From contig NOKP01000001.1 in assembly GCA_002682825.1 (NCBI GenBank), forward strand, positions 622,501 through 686,500: a stretch of DNA of 64,000 bases, written 5' to 3'. Shown here piece by piece: positions 24,364 to 35,457 of this stretch (position 1 is its first letter; the number at the start of each line of letters is the position of its first letter). The notes below the pieces were generated by a model that saw nothing but the letters and a program-made list of their open reading frames with translations, was not told where the DNA came from and searched no databases. The stretch comes from Neonectria sp. B-13 (Eukaryota; Ascomycota; Sordariomycetes; Hypocreales; Nectriaceae). A program made the position numbers and the translations under genes.

Positions 24364-25823
24364 ATGGTGACTAGCACGACGGTGATAGTACGTTTCCCCT
24401 TCCACGTAACCGTGCAGGCAGCTCTTTAACGCACCTCTCCAGGCGGGTGAATGGGCCCTGTTGTCCTTGGCTATTATCTTAGTGGCAGCTCGCGTCTTTG
24501 TTCGCGTGTACATGAACAGGGACAGGATCTACTGGTCAGACTTCTGGCTTTTGATGGCGACTGTCTCTGCCCTGGCTTTGATCATCTGCGACACCTTGGC
24601 CTACAAGGCGAAGGCCATGCATAATTACACAAATCCTAGTGTTGCGGTCTGGAAGGTATACGGTCTTGGCTCTTGAGTCCCGCTTCTGACGAGCATCGAC
24701 CCAAGTTTCCATTTGCTAACTACCTTGACTAGATCCGATTTGCCGTCAATTACTTCTTCGACACCGGCATGTACTTTCCTAAGTTCAGCATCATCGCATT
24801 CTACTACAACCTCGTCCCTCCCACCCAGCCACAGATGCGAGTTGCCTTGTACATCCTCACCGCCATCACAGTTGTTAGCTGTCTCGTCACATTCTTCGAT
24901 GCAACATTTTGGTGTGGAATTCATATTTCCTCGAACTGGTGAGCCATTTCCTATCGTAGGCGAAAACGAATAATCTAGATATTTTGGGTCCAATCTCAGA
25001 CTTCGTGGTGTTGACTCTACTCTTTAGGTCTCTCGAGCCTGGGTCCTGTAAGGCATACGACTCAATGGTCATGATGCGGATCCATTGGTCACTTAACTTC
25101 GTTACCGAGGTCCTCAGTACGTCATCCTCTCCCTGAATTCCTCGTCCTTAATTTCGATACTTACGGAATAGACGTTGTATTTCCTTTTCCCCTTGTGCGC
25201 GACCTGAAGCTGCCAAGACGTAGAGAAAAGATCGGTCTTGCAGTCATTCTAGGCCTGGGGGTGGTTACAATCGCCGTTAGTATTGGACGATTTACAAACA
25301 TGGCTACATCAGGGAACGGTTTTGCTATTTGTAAGCAACATCTTTGTTATCTCTTTCATCAAGGATCCCTCAGTGAAGCAGAACGATGCTGACTTCAGCT
25401 TGAACAGATCTCTGGGCGTCATCCGAACTTTGCGTATCCATCATGGTTGTAGCGCTCACAGCCTTGCGACCATTGCTACGAAAACTAGCCCACATGATCA
25501 ACTCGAGCGTGAATAGCAGCGACTACAAGTCTGGGTACAGAGGTGCTTCGAGCGATCCTCGATCAAGAACAACTCGATCCAAGGCCACGCACAACCAAGG
25601 CTCCGGGATATACTGGCGAAGCGGCACTGGGACCCAAACTCGAGGCGTCATGGTGGATGATAATGGCAGCGAGGTTCAGCTCAATAATATGACGCCGGGG
25701 AAGGTCATGAAGACGGAAGAGATCAGGATCTCGACAGAGCTTGCCTCAAATGATGGCTCGGGGGAGTATCCTGTGGGTTCTAGAAAGCCCATGGGTTTGC
25801 AAACATCGGCTACAGCAGGGTAA
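24364..25823 (+). CDS. Fungal rhodopsin-domain (PTH11/SAT4-like) integral membrane protein
   Basis: Six exons read in frame: 24364-24387, 24443-24655, 24733-24938, 25028-25116, 25172-25330 and 25408-25823. Exon 1 codes only MVTSTTVI. Membrane spans include WALLSLAIILVAARVFVRVY, SDFWLLMATVSALALIIC, FDTGMYFPKFSIIAFYY, ALYILTAITVVSCLVTFF and KIGLAVILGLGVVTIAVSI. FWCGIHISSNW, CKAYDSMVMMRIHWSLNF and VFPFPLVRDLKLPRRREK are the conserved signature of this seven-helix family. Members are putative surface receptors or transport-associated membrane proteins; ligands are mostly unknown. The tail beyond the last helix is Ser/Thr/Arg-rich and presumably cytoplasmic. No defects. Confidence 0.88.
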
Positions 25824-25948
25824 TGGTATAATATAGATGCATGATATATGAATGAAAGGCCAGCTTTTCTAAGATCCTGGAGCAGTAATCCCTCCAAAAA
25901 GTACATTCTTACTTACTTCTCCAAGATGTTCTTTCTGGTTTATGGAGC

Positions 25949-26863
25949 CTATGGGTTAACGCGGTTTTGTACCATGAGGCGACGTCTCGTGCGTTCGTCG
26001 AAGTTGGAAATGAATGGCCTGAGGTATGGGCTCGTATTCACCTCCAGTGCAGGGGAGTGTCGGACCAGGTTATTGTTCATGACGCGAATGAGGGTCTGGC
26101 AAGGCATTGCCGTATCCTCAAGTTCCAACTGGTCCTCCATAGCCTCACTCAGCCTTGCTCATCCGATCGTGGGTACCGGTCCCTCATCTAGTCACCCCTC
26201 TCAATTCTTTCTGATGTTGAAGCCAGGTTATCTCGTCTTCTTCATCGTAGAGTACGGAGTCTCCTGAAAGCTCGTGAACCATAGCCAGACCAGCCTCGCA
26301 GCAGTCGAGGACAACAAAGGCATCACAGGTGGGGAGTATGATCAGATTTTTGAAGTCCCGCAAGGCCAATTCCGCGATCGGTTGAAATAATTTGCTTGGT
26401 ATTGTCAGACTTCATTCGACTCATTTAGTATGTTCTTACATGAAGTACCCTTCTCTCAATTCTTTCCGGGACAGGTTTAGATCGTTGTGTACCTGCTATA
26501 TTCGGTAGAGATCGGTTTGATGCTTCTTAATATCTGTCGGACGATGTGACTTCAAAGAATGTCAGTCAATATCAAGATCTACTAGTTCATTGGCTCATGA
26601 GGGGAGATGTGCCTGCTGAAGACCAGAGATTCTTAGTATATGTCAATACCATCATGTCCATAGTAGGTAACAATTACCAAAGCTTGTTTGTTGACGTCTG
26701 CGGAAAAGGCACCTAGTTTGGCTTTTAGGCCTTCAATAGAGCCAACCATGGGAATATCAAACTCAGACTCTGAATATCCTAGTCGTTCAAAGGCTTCTCT
26801 GACAAGATCAGTTTCTAGGTCAATAGACTTGCGAAGGTCATGGAACTCGAAGGTCAGTATCAA
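25949..26863 (-). pseudogene. Caspase-like (C14-type) protease remnant
   Basis: Reading the minus strand, 26863-26633 encodes LTFEFHDLRKSIDLETDLV, EAFERLGYSESEFDIPM and KQALVIVTYYGHDGI, matching the N-terminal half of fungal caspase-like domains, in which YGGHG holds the catalytic His. A second piece, about 26395-26184, carries DAFVVLDCCEAGLAMVHE, the LLDCCxAG block with the catalytic Cys. A third, 26140-25949, is DQLELEDTAMPCQTLIRVM and onward, similar in position to the C-terminal subunit. The pieces lie in different frames separated by stops, so the gene is dead although both catalytic residues can still be seen. Such domains occur alone or in fungal NLR-like proteins acting in regulated cell death. 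Confidence 0.65.
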
Positions 26864-27311
26864 GTCCCTAACATCATGAGATATAGGCTCACAATCGTCG
26901 TTGGTTAGACTTGCTGTCGCTACTTATAGTACCACTTCATGTGTTCAGTGTTCTACTTTGTTGCTGTACATGTTGTTAATTCCTCACAAGTAGATGCAAC
27001 CTACCGTTGGGTTGGCGGGCGACACAAAATCACGGCGACGATGGGTTTCTGAGCTCAAATGCTTTCTGAACTACCTTCGTTTTTCAACTGAATTGTAACT
27101 GAAATCCGACCTCGATACAGCCTTTACAAACATGACAGCAACGGCTACGACAGTTGGGTAGCTAGAGATGCGTGTGGTGACTCATCTGATTGTGCAGATG
27201 GAAAACCAGCTCAAAGCTGTCAGCGAGGGGCCACGGCAACGACCCAATAACCCCATTAATGGCTCCTGACAGATTCCAATGCAAACTGTATGATGTCACC
27301 AACCAAGCCTC
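26864..27311. other. Gene-free stretch
   Basis: No coding frame with protein character on either strand. It lies upstream of the caspase-like remnant and downstream of the secreted-protein gene. Confidence 0.35.
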
Positions 27312-27871
27312 TTAGCAGTCTAATGGATGAGCCGGGTATCTGTTTGGCTTGGCAGTGAGACCCAGGTGGCCCGTCCCAGTGCCGCCATGAGTGACCCTGC
27401 AGCAGCATCACTTCACGGCCGACAGGATGGCCTTCGTCTGAACCGTGGTGTCGCAGTTGGAGTTGATCGTTGAGGCTTCATAGGCGTAGCCCTCGACATG
27501 TCTGCCGTCGGTATCGGTGCCATTGGTCATGTGGCAAGAGTTCGCATTTGACCTGCTCTTGATGATGTCTGCAATGTACCTGCAGATGATGAGGCCGGCT
27601 GTGGCTGAGATGATGAGCATGGTCCAGCGGCGACAGACACCACTACTGCATCCACCCTGATGGACGTGTGTGGAACCAGAGCGCCAGTTTCATTGTAGAG
27701 GTCCACGAAGTCGGCGTTGATGAGGTCAAGGTTGGAGCTCTTGCAGGCCCAGTCCTTCTCGACGATGGCGTGGTAGCTCACTGTTTGAGCTTTTCGGTCG
27801 AGTTCCGCGCCACTTCGCCCAACAAGGCCAAGTGCGACGATAGCAGAAACAATTTGGCTGTAGTTGACCAT
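27312..27871 (-). pseudogene. Small secreted protein gene, apparently broken
   Basis: Minus strand: MVNYSQIVSAIVALGLVGRS is a good signal peptide, then a domain containing NADFVDLYNETGALVPHTSI. The frame then shifts near 27625, and MLIISATAGLIICRYIADII plus SNANSCHMTNGTDTDGRHVE continue in another frame. A TGA after ILSAVK (about 27408-27410) is followed in the same frame by CCCRVTHGGTGTGHLGLTA to a stop at 27312-27314. The three blocks look like one protein of about 185 residues with paired cysteines, of a type common among secreted fungal proteins of unknown role. An intron could explain the first shift but I found no good splice pair. I assign no activity. Confidence 0.55.
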
Positions 27872-28586
27872 CGTCCCTGTAGTACTCGAAGGGTGACTGA
27901 ACAGATGTCAATGAGGAGAACAAGGAAGAGTAGATACTCTCCTTCCATATTGGTGATTCGATGTCGAGAAAAGAACAGGATGCACAAGGGTTGAATGATG
28001 AAGTCATGAGAGAATGTCATGTACCTCAAGAATATGGCCTCCCTCTTATAACTAGGACCTCTTAGGTTGAAGACATGTTCTAGCCCTTTGCTGCTTTGCA
28101 TATCGGGCGAATATGGAGCCCAAACCACCATGACACCATGGCCTGCTGTCTACGTTTTTATTGGACTCGAACCGTGCCGTCTCTGCCGAGAGATCCATTG
28201 ACGGGCGGAAACGCGCCCGACAGAGGCAACGTAAATGTTCCGAGTCTCCATCTTGCGCACGCTGAACATCCTCGTGCTACCCGTGCCGAAAACTTACTCA
28301 CTCTTGTAAGTTAGTACGATATACGATTCTGTGATTCCTCCATTGCTCCGGTGACCCATCCCGATGGCCCCAAATGTTTTATGGATTGACTAAAGTTGAT
28401 TCCCGAGGGAGAATACGCCTCAGAGGGCTGGCACGCTAAGCTGCTTACGTTGTCGACAATTCGCTCAAAGCTTAGACTCGTTGAAGTCGTGTTGTTTGAA
28501 GTGGACTCCCTGTCTGCGGGTCACGGCTGCCAAGAATTCACAAGAGTCATCCGTTGTACTGTTGCTGGCGTGCCGACTTCCGCGCC
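27872..28586. other. Intergenic region
   Basis: Presumed promoter side of the minus-strand secreted-protein gene. Several open frames overlap on both strands without recognisable motifs or splice structure. Confidence 0.35.
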
Positions 28587-28898
28587 ATGGCCTCAAATAA
28601 TACTGGGACTAACACATGTACACGTCGTCGTCTTAACACCTTCGTCTTCCCCATCCCAGACTTCCAGTGCGCTTTCGATGATGGCCCGGATGCCTGGTTC
28701 ATTCGATTCCGCCATTGGCCCAATCATCCACGCATGGAAAACATCAACGAACGTGATCGAACCTCGCATCGAGTTGATCCTGCTCCGCACCAGGTCTATA
28801 CCGAAGAAGGAACAGCATCAGCGACAGAGGTAACCCTAGAGGGAACCCGGCCTGTGGTGGTTCCAGCTGCTCAGAAGTGTGGCCATTCACTGCAGTAG
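28587..28898 (+). CDS. Possible small hypothetical protein
   Basis: A frame starting MASNNTGTNTCTRRRLNTF runs about 103 residues with DGPDAWFIRFRHWPNHPRM in its middle. The tryptophan-rich, hydrophilic composition is protein-like. Overlapping frames on both strands and lack of any known domain leave it doubtful. Confidence 0.22.
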   Translation: MASNNTGTNTCTRRRLNTFVFPIPDFQCAFDDGPDAWFIRFRHWPNHPRMENINERDRTSHRVDPAPHQVYTEEGTASATEVTLEGTRPVVVPAAQKCGHSLQ

Positions 28899-30133
28899 TG
28901 GCTGTTTGGTTGAGCAGAAGCCGTCGATTCATTTCACCAGCTTTCTGGGGATACCTGTTTATGTGACTGTTAGGGTACCTTCTTTGCAAACTTGTCGGGG
29001 CGTGGCCAAAGACCAAGATATGTTCTGTGCCAGCGCAGGCGACTTTTCCGCCTGTATCTGAGTCTTCTGAAGTAGTGAATACTACTTTATCTTGCTAAAT
29101 TATGTGGATACTGCCTTACTGCATGATCCTTGCTATGATTATCTAAACAGTCCCCCCTAAACCATTGTTTTAGTTATTGTTAAGCTAGAAGAGCCTGAAA
29201 GGGTATTTGCTAGGTGTCACTAGAGGAGTCAAAGGCCAAAGAATTATAACACTGCCACTCCGCTCGTCACCTTGGGTTGGGTTCATATCAGCGTCATTTG
29301 CATAATCTCTGATAACTAATGTCACATGCATGTGTTACTGATGTATGGTATAGTCTGAAGGGAGCAGGTGACAATGCGTGGTTAATAGTTCCATACCTTA
29401 ATGTTTAAGCCACATGAAACACAAGCCCTGTCATCATAAGTCCCTCAACTCACTTCCCCTTGGTCGGTTTACCATAAAGCCTCGATGATGATTTTCTTCC
29501 TGTCTGTTTCGTAACCAATGACGACCGCCACATAAATCACTGATAATTATTCGGGACAAACTCGGCTCTAGTTTCCGCAAGTCTCTTGCGGCCAGAGTGG
29601 CTAGATCTCGTTACCTTAAGCTGAGGATACAAAACTGTATCGGAGAATCAACTGGTAATGACCCTCTCTTCATGGCCTATCATCATTGCCAACTAACTCG
29701 GAGGCGAAACTCAAGCACACTGAAATTCATTTATATTCCAAGAGCTAAACTCCCGCCTCTATAAGCTGACTTGGTGCTGAGGCCGGGCTAGATCTGGTAC
29801 CACGTCCCTGTTATGTCTGGACACAAGCTTACCTGGATGAATCTGACATTACAGAATACTCTGACATTTTTGCGATGGTATGGCCAGTCCCCTACACAAG
29901 ACGCATGAAACTGAAGGTGCCGCTCAAAGGACCATCAACGACACCCGTAGCCACTGCATCTAAAAGGCTTATAGTGACAGTGAACGTTCCCATAGTTTTG
30001 GCAGAGGAATCTCTAGTTGTTTGTTAATCCGGTATAACTCATCGGCAAGTTCAGGGTGGTCAATGCCTGACTTTGGCCGCCTTTTCAGAACTTGCCTCTC
30101 ATCCTTTGTGATTGGCTTGGGCTCCCAAATCTC
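28899..30133. other. Gene-free, A/T-richer stretch
   Basis: No open frame of note, no repeat array and no transposon ends were seen across 1.2 kb. Stops are dense in all frames. Confidence 0.45.
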
Positions 30134-31034
30134 TCAATAGATGCCATGGTGAGTGATCGCAAATTCAGAGTCCACGTGGACTCGGTTTCGCGCATCACTT
30201 AAGATGGGGAATGGGTTGGGTTCTGGAGGGGGACAATCCGTCTCGGCGAGTAGGAAGTTGAAGAGCGCCTCTTGTTGATCGTTGGGAAGTTGATATACGC
30301 GATAGGTTTGGCGGCGGCGGCAGGAGTAAAAATATATGTTGTATACTTGTATGGTTGCTGAGTCTTCGGCCCGGCGATCAAAAATACTACGCCTCCAAGG
30401 ACACGATCTTCAGCCCAGTACCCAACAATATCGGCCACGCCCTCGGGGTAAATATCTGCGTCGAAGTAGGCGTGGTGACTGAAGAGAGTTGGTCGTGGTG
30501 GAACATCGACAAAGCCCTCCACGGGTGGCAATTTCCAGTTGGTAATGCTGTCGATATCTCCTCGGTACATTCGAAACTCCAGTTGATCAACTATCCCCCC
30601 GGAAAGGCTAACAGTACCCGTGGCGAGTCCGATCGATACTGGGAAAGGTCTTAGGTTGCTTTATCGAAGCCTACTTAACTCACGAAGCTCCATGGGGGCA
30701 AATCAAAGTGGAATTTTGTACGGCGTGCTGGATGGACGCCGCTTCGTCCCAATCGAAAGTGCCACGGTTTAGAGACTTCGGTAAGTGAGATGAATGCTTC
30801 CCTACTAGCTAAATTATGGATTTTCAGCTAATCGATGTATAGATTTTAGTCAACCAATCTTTGTACCGAATCAGAGAACCCAACGTATTTTTCAGGGTGC
30901 AGTTCCAATGCAGAATATCTGTCAACCTTCTGGATTGCCCGATTACAGGGGGGACTTGACCATCTACTTCCAGCAGGGTCAACGCTCTCCCCGCGCAGAG
31001 AGTTGGGCGGGATCCACTGGCTCAGGTCATGCAA
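30134..31034 (-). pseudogene. Conserved fungal hypothetical protein gene with a one-base frameshift
   Basis: From about 30655 to 30380 the minus strand reads PFPVSIGLATGTVSLSGGI, FRMYRGDIDSITNWKLPPVE, VDVPPRPTLFSHHAYFDAD and VGYWAEDRVLGGVV. At a run of five T (about 30376-30380) the frame shifts by one base and continues FDRRAEDSATIQVYNIYFYS, YRVYQLPNDQQEALFNFLLA, to a stop at 30134-30136. This WAE.R.FGGVVLFDRG pattern belongs to a widespread ascomycete family of unknown function. Upstream, 31034 to about 30850 (HDLSQWIPPNSLRGESVD) and 30790-30690 (SLNRGTFDWDEAASIQHAV) may be earlier exons. The frameshift could be a homopolymer sequencing error. Confidence 0.6.
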
Positions 31035-32104
31035 ATGGCAAACGAGCCTAGGTTCATTCGTTCCCCTCCACTACCTATTTCTTCCCGTCCCGACGTTAGT
31101 GAATACTGCCTGGGCTTTTACTAATTCGTTATTAAGATGTTCGAATCCTTTTAGCTTTTGTCTAGTATAGTAGACTCGAAAGTTGCAAGCTGGCACTCGC
31201 GGTCGAGAACACTACTCGGGGCACTCTTGGACCGGCGGCGTGGCTGTGGCGTTCCACACGACGTACCAAAGCTCCTAGGCATGCAGCTCTTGTTGTGGTT
31301 TCCATGGGGCTAGACTGGAGTTCATAGCATAATCAACAAATCGATCGCCAGAGGTGGTTTCTCGGTGTATCGCCGAAGTCTGCCCTATAGCACGTGTGGC
31401 CCAGTACGGCTCTGCTCGGCCCTGGGAGAAGCCCAAAAAAGTATTAGTACTTAGATTGGGATATGCAAGGCCGACCTGCTCGGTTGACACTTAGAATAAG
31501 AGAAAATATTTTACTTACCTCCAAGCTGGCGCCCAAATTGACACACTTTTACCTTGGACCGAACTTCATATTAGACAATAGGCTTCTTGAAACGAAGCTG
31601 AGATCGGAACTCTGCTCGCCCTATATTCCCGAAATACTAAAGTTTCAACTTCCCCAGTATGTCACTTTATCTGGTATTGAAACCCCGTGTCTGAGCAAAA
31701 TAACGATAAATGCCATAGGTGCTCGTCTTTCAATCTGGCCGTGGATTTCGAAAAATCCCTTTATGTTTAAATTCCATGAGCCTTCTTGATGGGCTTTTTA
31801 CCTTCTGGCAGAACGAACCTGCGAGACTCGATTCCCAAGTGCATCGAAGTCCTTACTCTTACAGACTGTTTGTTCTTCCAGGAAGATTAGGAGTGGGATG
31901 AATTTACAATATTTTACACGATTCAATTATGTCAACTGGGAGGTTAACAATCTCTGGCTTCGGTCGCTTTGTTTGTATTTATTCGAGGGTGTAGAATGCT
32001 CACAAAACTCTCTACTATTCCACATTTTGCTTAACTAGCGTTTACTAAGGTCAGGGCGTCAGCCCAGTTGACCTGACTGAGTGTTACAATATCACCATCG
32101 GCAG
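31035..32104. other. Gene-free stretch
   Basis: Frames such as 31463-31789 lack motif, splice signal or composition support. The end nearest 32105 presumably holds the 3' untranslated region of the dioxygenase gene. Confidence 0.4.
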
Positions 32105-33318
32105 CTACACTAATGCTGCAGCTTTGTCCTGAGACAGGTCTTCGGCAGCCTTCGTCTTCGATGTTCCATAGGTAGCAGCGTATCGCCCAGCAAGCCACTC
32201 TTCAACTGTAGTCGGCGGGTATTTTGCGCCAGTCTCTGGGTCTTGGCAATTGGGGAAGCATTGGACCAGGAAGTCCGGGTTCCCCGAGAAGAAAAATGGT
32301 ACACTGTATCTCTCTTGTCCCGACTTGTTGATGACGCGATGGAGATTGGATATATAGCGGTCGTTTGTCCATCGCATCATCAAATTCCCGAGGTTCACCA
32401 CGAACGCGCCCCTGGTTGGCACCACATCCATCCATTGGGAAGATTCACGATTCCACACTTGTAGACCACCAACCATGTCCTGGAGCAAGATGGTGACAGC
32501 TCCAAAATCCGTGTGAGCGCCGATTCCTAGATACTATAAGCCTCAAATCGAACGAACTGGGAGCGGAATTTGTATTCACCTCTCTCCAACTCTGAGGCGT
32601 TGGGAGGTTGAGGAGGATAATGCAGCAGCCTTAGAGTAGCGATAGGCGTGTCAAAGTATTGCGCAAGCCATTCGTCGTCGACATCGAGAGTGTTGCAGAG
32701 AAGTCGGAAAATTCTCTGGGCCATGTCAAGCAGCTCGTTGAAGTACCTGTCGATTCTGTGCTGGAATCCCCGGGGATCTCTCACCTCCTTGGGGTATTTG
32801 TTCGGGCCAAGGCTGAACTTTTTTGCAAGCACACTCGGATGATCTTTCGGGAGATCCAAGCCAAAGTAATATCCTTCTTTGAGATCGCCTTGAGCCCTGT
32901 TCTCGAAATTCTGGGCGCGAAGACGTTCGTACCCTCGGTAGTCTTTGGTCAAGTCTGGCGAAGCCGGATACATCAATGACAGCTCTTCGAGGAAACTGGA
33001 TGAGAATTTATTGCGGCTAGGGTTGCTCACTCTGATCATATTTTTCCTTTTCCTTTAGGGGAAGGGCGAAAAACTCTTTGGAGCATTCAAGGACCGCATC
33101 CATAGAACTCTGAGGTATGCCATGATTCGTGAGCTGGAAAAAGCCGTGGCTCTGGCAAGCGGCTCTGATCTGATCAACGAGGCCTGCCAGCGCTGTCTGG
33201 TCTGAGCCGCTGCTTGCTAGAATCCTCAGCCTGTCAGCACTCTGCCGGTTTCTCGTAGATGGTCGTGGACGTAGAACGAACCGGAAAAGTCGATGCTTGG
33301 GATGGATTTGGCGGCCAT
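32105..33318 (-). CDS. 2-oxoglutarate/Fe(II)-dependent dioxygenase (isopenicillin N synthase-like family)
   Basis: Four minus-strand exons: 33318-33282, 33216-33031, 32954-32580 and 32526-32105, with junctions IDFS/ASSGSDQT, KYDQ/NLTKDYRG and LER/GIGAHTDFG. The result is 339 residues, the normal length. The DIOX_N part has HGFFQLTNHGIPQ and EFFALPLKEKEKYDQ. The catalytic jelly roll has the iron ligands in HTDFG and NLHRVI, and the 2-oxoglutarate-binding Arg in RYSVPFF. The first exon codes only MAAKSIPSIDFS, so a longer upstream frame starting at 33469 is rejected. Enzymes of this family hydroxylate, desaturate or cyclise small molecules, often in secondary metabolism. The substrate is unknown. 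Confidence 0.9.
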
Positions 33319-33888
33319 GCTTGGAGTCCCAGTTGATTGTGGAGTCTGAAAAGTCGTTTGTGGCTTTTTGTTGATGAAAGTTGGAAGTTTGCCATCCGAT
33401 GAAGGGATAATGAGAGGGGTTTCCCAGCGAAAATCCGGGTGTCGCCGTTATCCGAGGTTTGAGTTCCACAACAGCTTATCAAAGCCAATTTTCATTAGGG
33501 TCTCATCCAGCATCCGGTGGTGATGACGGTGTCTCGCATTTACTACGTACAGTGTTGGTTACAGGGCAGAACAGACTTGGCACTTCCCTACAACGTTTTG
33601 CCTGAAACCGTCATCGCAGATGTCACAACAATGCCTCCTTATTTCACGGCTCGCCAACATAGCCCTATTTCAGCCGCTGCTTGCGCCTCATAGTATATCT
33701 TGACATGTTCTCTGCATTATTGACTCGGTTTCGTCAGTATATGGGAGAGTAGAAATGACCGGGAAAACAAACTGAGTGCCTGAGGCCAAAAGAAAATTGT
33801 CACTTGCCAATCGCCCATGGCACACGGCGCGCTGCAAACATCCAATCTCGGAACTTCAGCAACACATACAAACAACATATTTTGCAAC
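33319..33888. promoter_or_regulatory. Divergent promoter region
   Basis: About 570 nt between the divergent dioxygenase and phosphotransferase genes. No clear TATA element or palindromic operator was seen. Confidence 0.35.
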
Positions 33889-34815
33889 ATGGGCGAGTGT
33901 CCGCTGCCTTTTTTGTCTCCCTCACCATCACCTTCAATCCCCAGGCCGCTTTCCTTCGAAATCCTTTTCAGCGAACCAGATGAGAGCATCCCGGAGCCTC
34001 TCCCATCGCCAGAGTCGATCGAAGAGTCGCCGTTTGTCATCAAGAAGCTAAGTGCACGATGTACAACTCGTGTGGGAGAATCATATGTCGTGAAATACGG
34101 TGTGGAAGTTGAACCGATTGAGGCTTGGAACATGCGTTTCGTGCGGGACAAAAAACCAACTATTGTGGTCCCTCGAGTCTTCGCTGTCTATCGACGGTCG
34201 ATTTCTGCAGATTCAGACATCACATACATCATCATGGAGAATATTCCAGGAGACACACTAGAGTTCTTATGGGGTCGGCTCAGCGATCCTCAGAAAAGAA
34301 ACATCGCTGGTCAACTCCGGAAAGCATTTGATGCACTACGCAGCATACCCCAACCTCATCCTAGATTCTTCGGAAGCATCGATAAGTCAAAACTCCGAGA
34401 TGGTATATTTTGGACGGCTGAATCCATCCCGACCATAAATGGGCCATTTGCTACCGAAGATGAGCTCATGAAGGGCATGGTTAAAAGATACATTCAGGAT
34501 TGCGGTGCAAGGGTACTGCAAAAAGCCGAGTTCTATCGTCGAATCCTACCCAAGGTTCTCCGAGGTAATGAAGAGCCCGTGTTTACACATACCGACCTCC
34601 AACCGAAGAACATCATCATTCGGCCTGAAGGCGATGTTGCTATCGTTGACTGGGCTGCGTCTGGTTGGTATCCTTCCTACTGGGAGTATGCTGGTGCTGT
34701 ATTTGCCTGTGGGAACTGGAAAGACGACTGGCATGCTCATATTGGTGAGATTGTGGATGAGTTTCCGAACCACTTCGCCTGGATGAACATGATGCGCATT
34801 GAGATGTGGGGCTAG
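33889..34815 (+). CDS. Aminoglycoside phosphotransferase-like (APH) kinase-fold protein
   Basis: An uninterrupted frame. The upstream ATG at 33817 adds 24 poorly conserved residues, so MGECPLPFLSPSP at 33889 is preferred. Features in order: a Pro/Ser-rich leader, VGESYVVKYGVEVEPIEAWN (lysine strand of the kinase fold), ITYIIMENIPGDTLEFLW (hinge), PVFTHTDLQPKNIII (HxDxxxxN catalytic loop) and VAIVDWAASGWYPSYWEY (metal-binding Asp followed by the fungal APH signature). This large ascomycete APH subfamily is mostly uncharacterised and is not known to confer drug resistance. About 308 residues, which is normal. It is divergent from the dioxygenase. Confidence 0.9.
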   Translation: MGECPLPFLSPSPSPSIPRPLSFEILFSEPDESIPEPLPSPESIEESPFVIKKLSARCTTRVGESYVVKYGVEVEPIEAWNMRFVRDKKPTIVVPRVFAVYRRSISADSDITYIIMENIPGDTLEFLWGRLSDPQKRNIAGQLRKAFDALRSIPQPHPRFFGSIDKSKLRDGIFWTAESIPTINGPFATEDELMKGMVKRYIQDCGARVLQKAEFYRRILPKVLRGNEEPVFTHTDLQPKNIIIRPEGDVAIVDWAASGWYPSYWEYAGAVFACGNWKDDWHAHIGEIVDEFPNHFAWMNMMRIEMWG

Positions 34816-35457
34816 CCGTCGCGTGTACATAAGACCAAGCGGACGTGAGCTTAATGTGCAGCCTTTTCCTGTGTTCTTGCTCGAGCCTGTGAGTGTTCTC
34901 CCCCAGACTACTCGAGAGCGTCAAAGTTCCATTCCTCCGTTCATGTCGTACGTTTTCAACGATGCAAGGGGCCGATGCAATGCTTGCCAGAAGAGACAGG
35001 GCCCTTGTAAGCCCAATCAAAACACTGGCCTAGCTATTGAAAGCACAGTCGGGGACTAAAAGCAGTGCTGGCGTGACAAATTCTCAACAGGACAGGCAAC
35101 GATTACCCGCCCACCTTTATCCAGGCTGCATCGCGCCCCTTGCCCACAGCCCCGCGATGTCCTAATTAGGCACCAACAAACCTGAATAGCGTCATTAGTT
35201 GCGGTTAACAGAGAACTCTCAGCTTTCATGTTGGTGCAAGACACCTGCGCATTTACTCATCAGGTAAAGACGGTCCACTAGGTCGTACATTTCGGCCAAC
35301 AGCGGTTTCATCAGCTCTGAACGTCACCAACAGCGGTTTGAATATCACCAACATCACCTGCAATAGTATCGTGAGTTTCCAGCACTTTCCAGTTTCCGAT
35401 GAAAGAAAACAAACCTAACTTGAGTGTTTTGATATATTAGTCCCTTGCCACCGAAAT
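34816..35457. other. Intergenic region
   Basis: No gene supported. A short direct repeat (CACCAACAGCGGTTT at about 35297-35311 and 35326-35340 region) lies upstream of the next gene. Confidence 0.35.

Noticed and set aside
31463..31789. Plus-strand open frame of 108 codons
   Set aside because: No domain, no splice structure, and protein-like character is weak.
33234..33488. Longer N-terminal start for the dioxygenase (frame from 33469)
   Set aside because: A short first exon (MAAKSIPSIDFS) with a proper donor, CTGAC branch point and TAG acceptor gives the conserved IPSIDFS start and the normal family length.
33889..34815. Antibiotic-resistance gene
   Set aside because: The APH fold is clear, but this fungal subfamily is large and chromosomal with no known link to aminoglycoside resistance.
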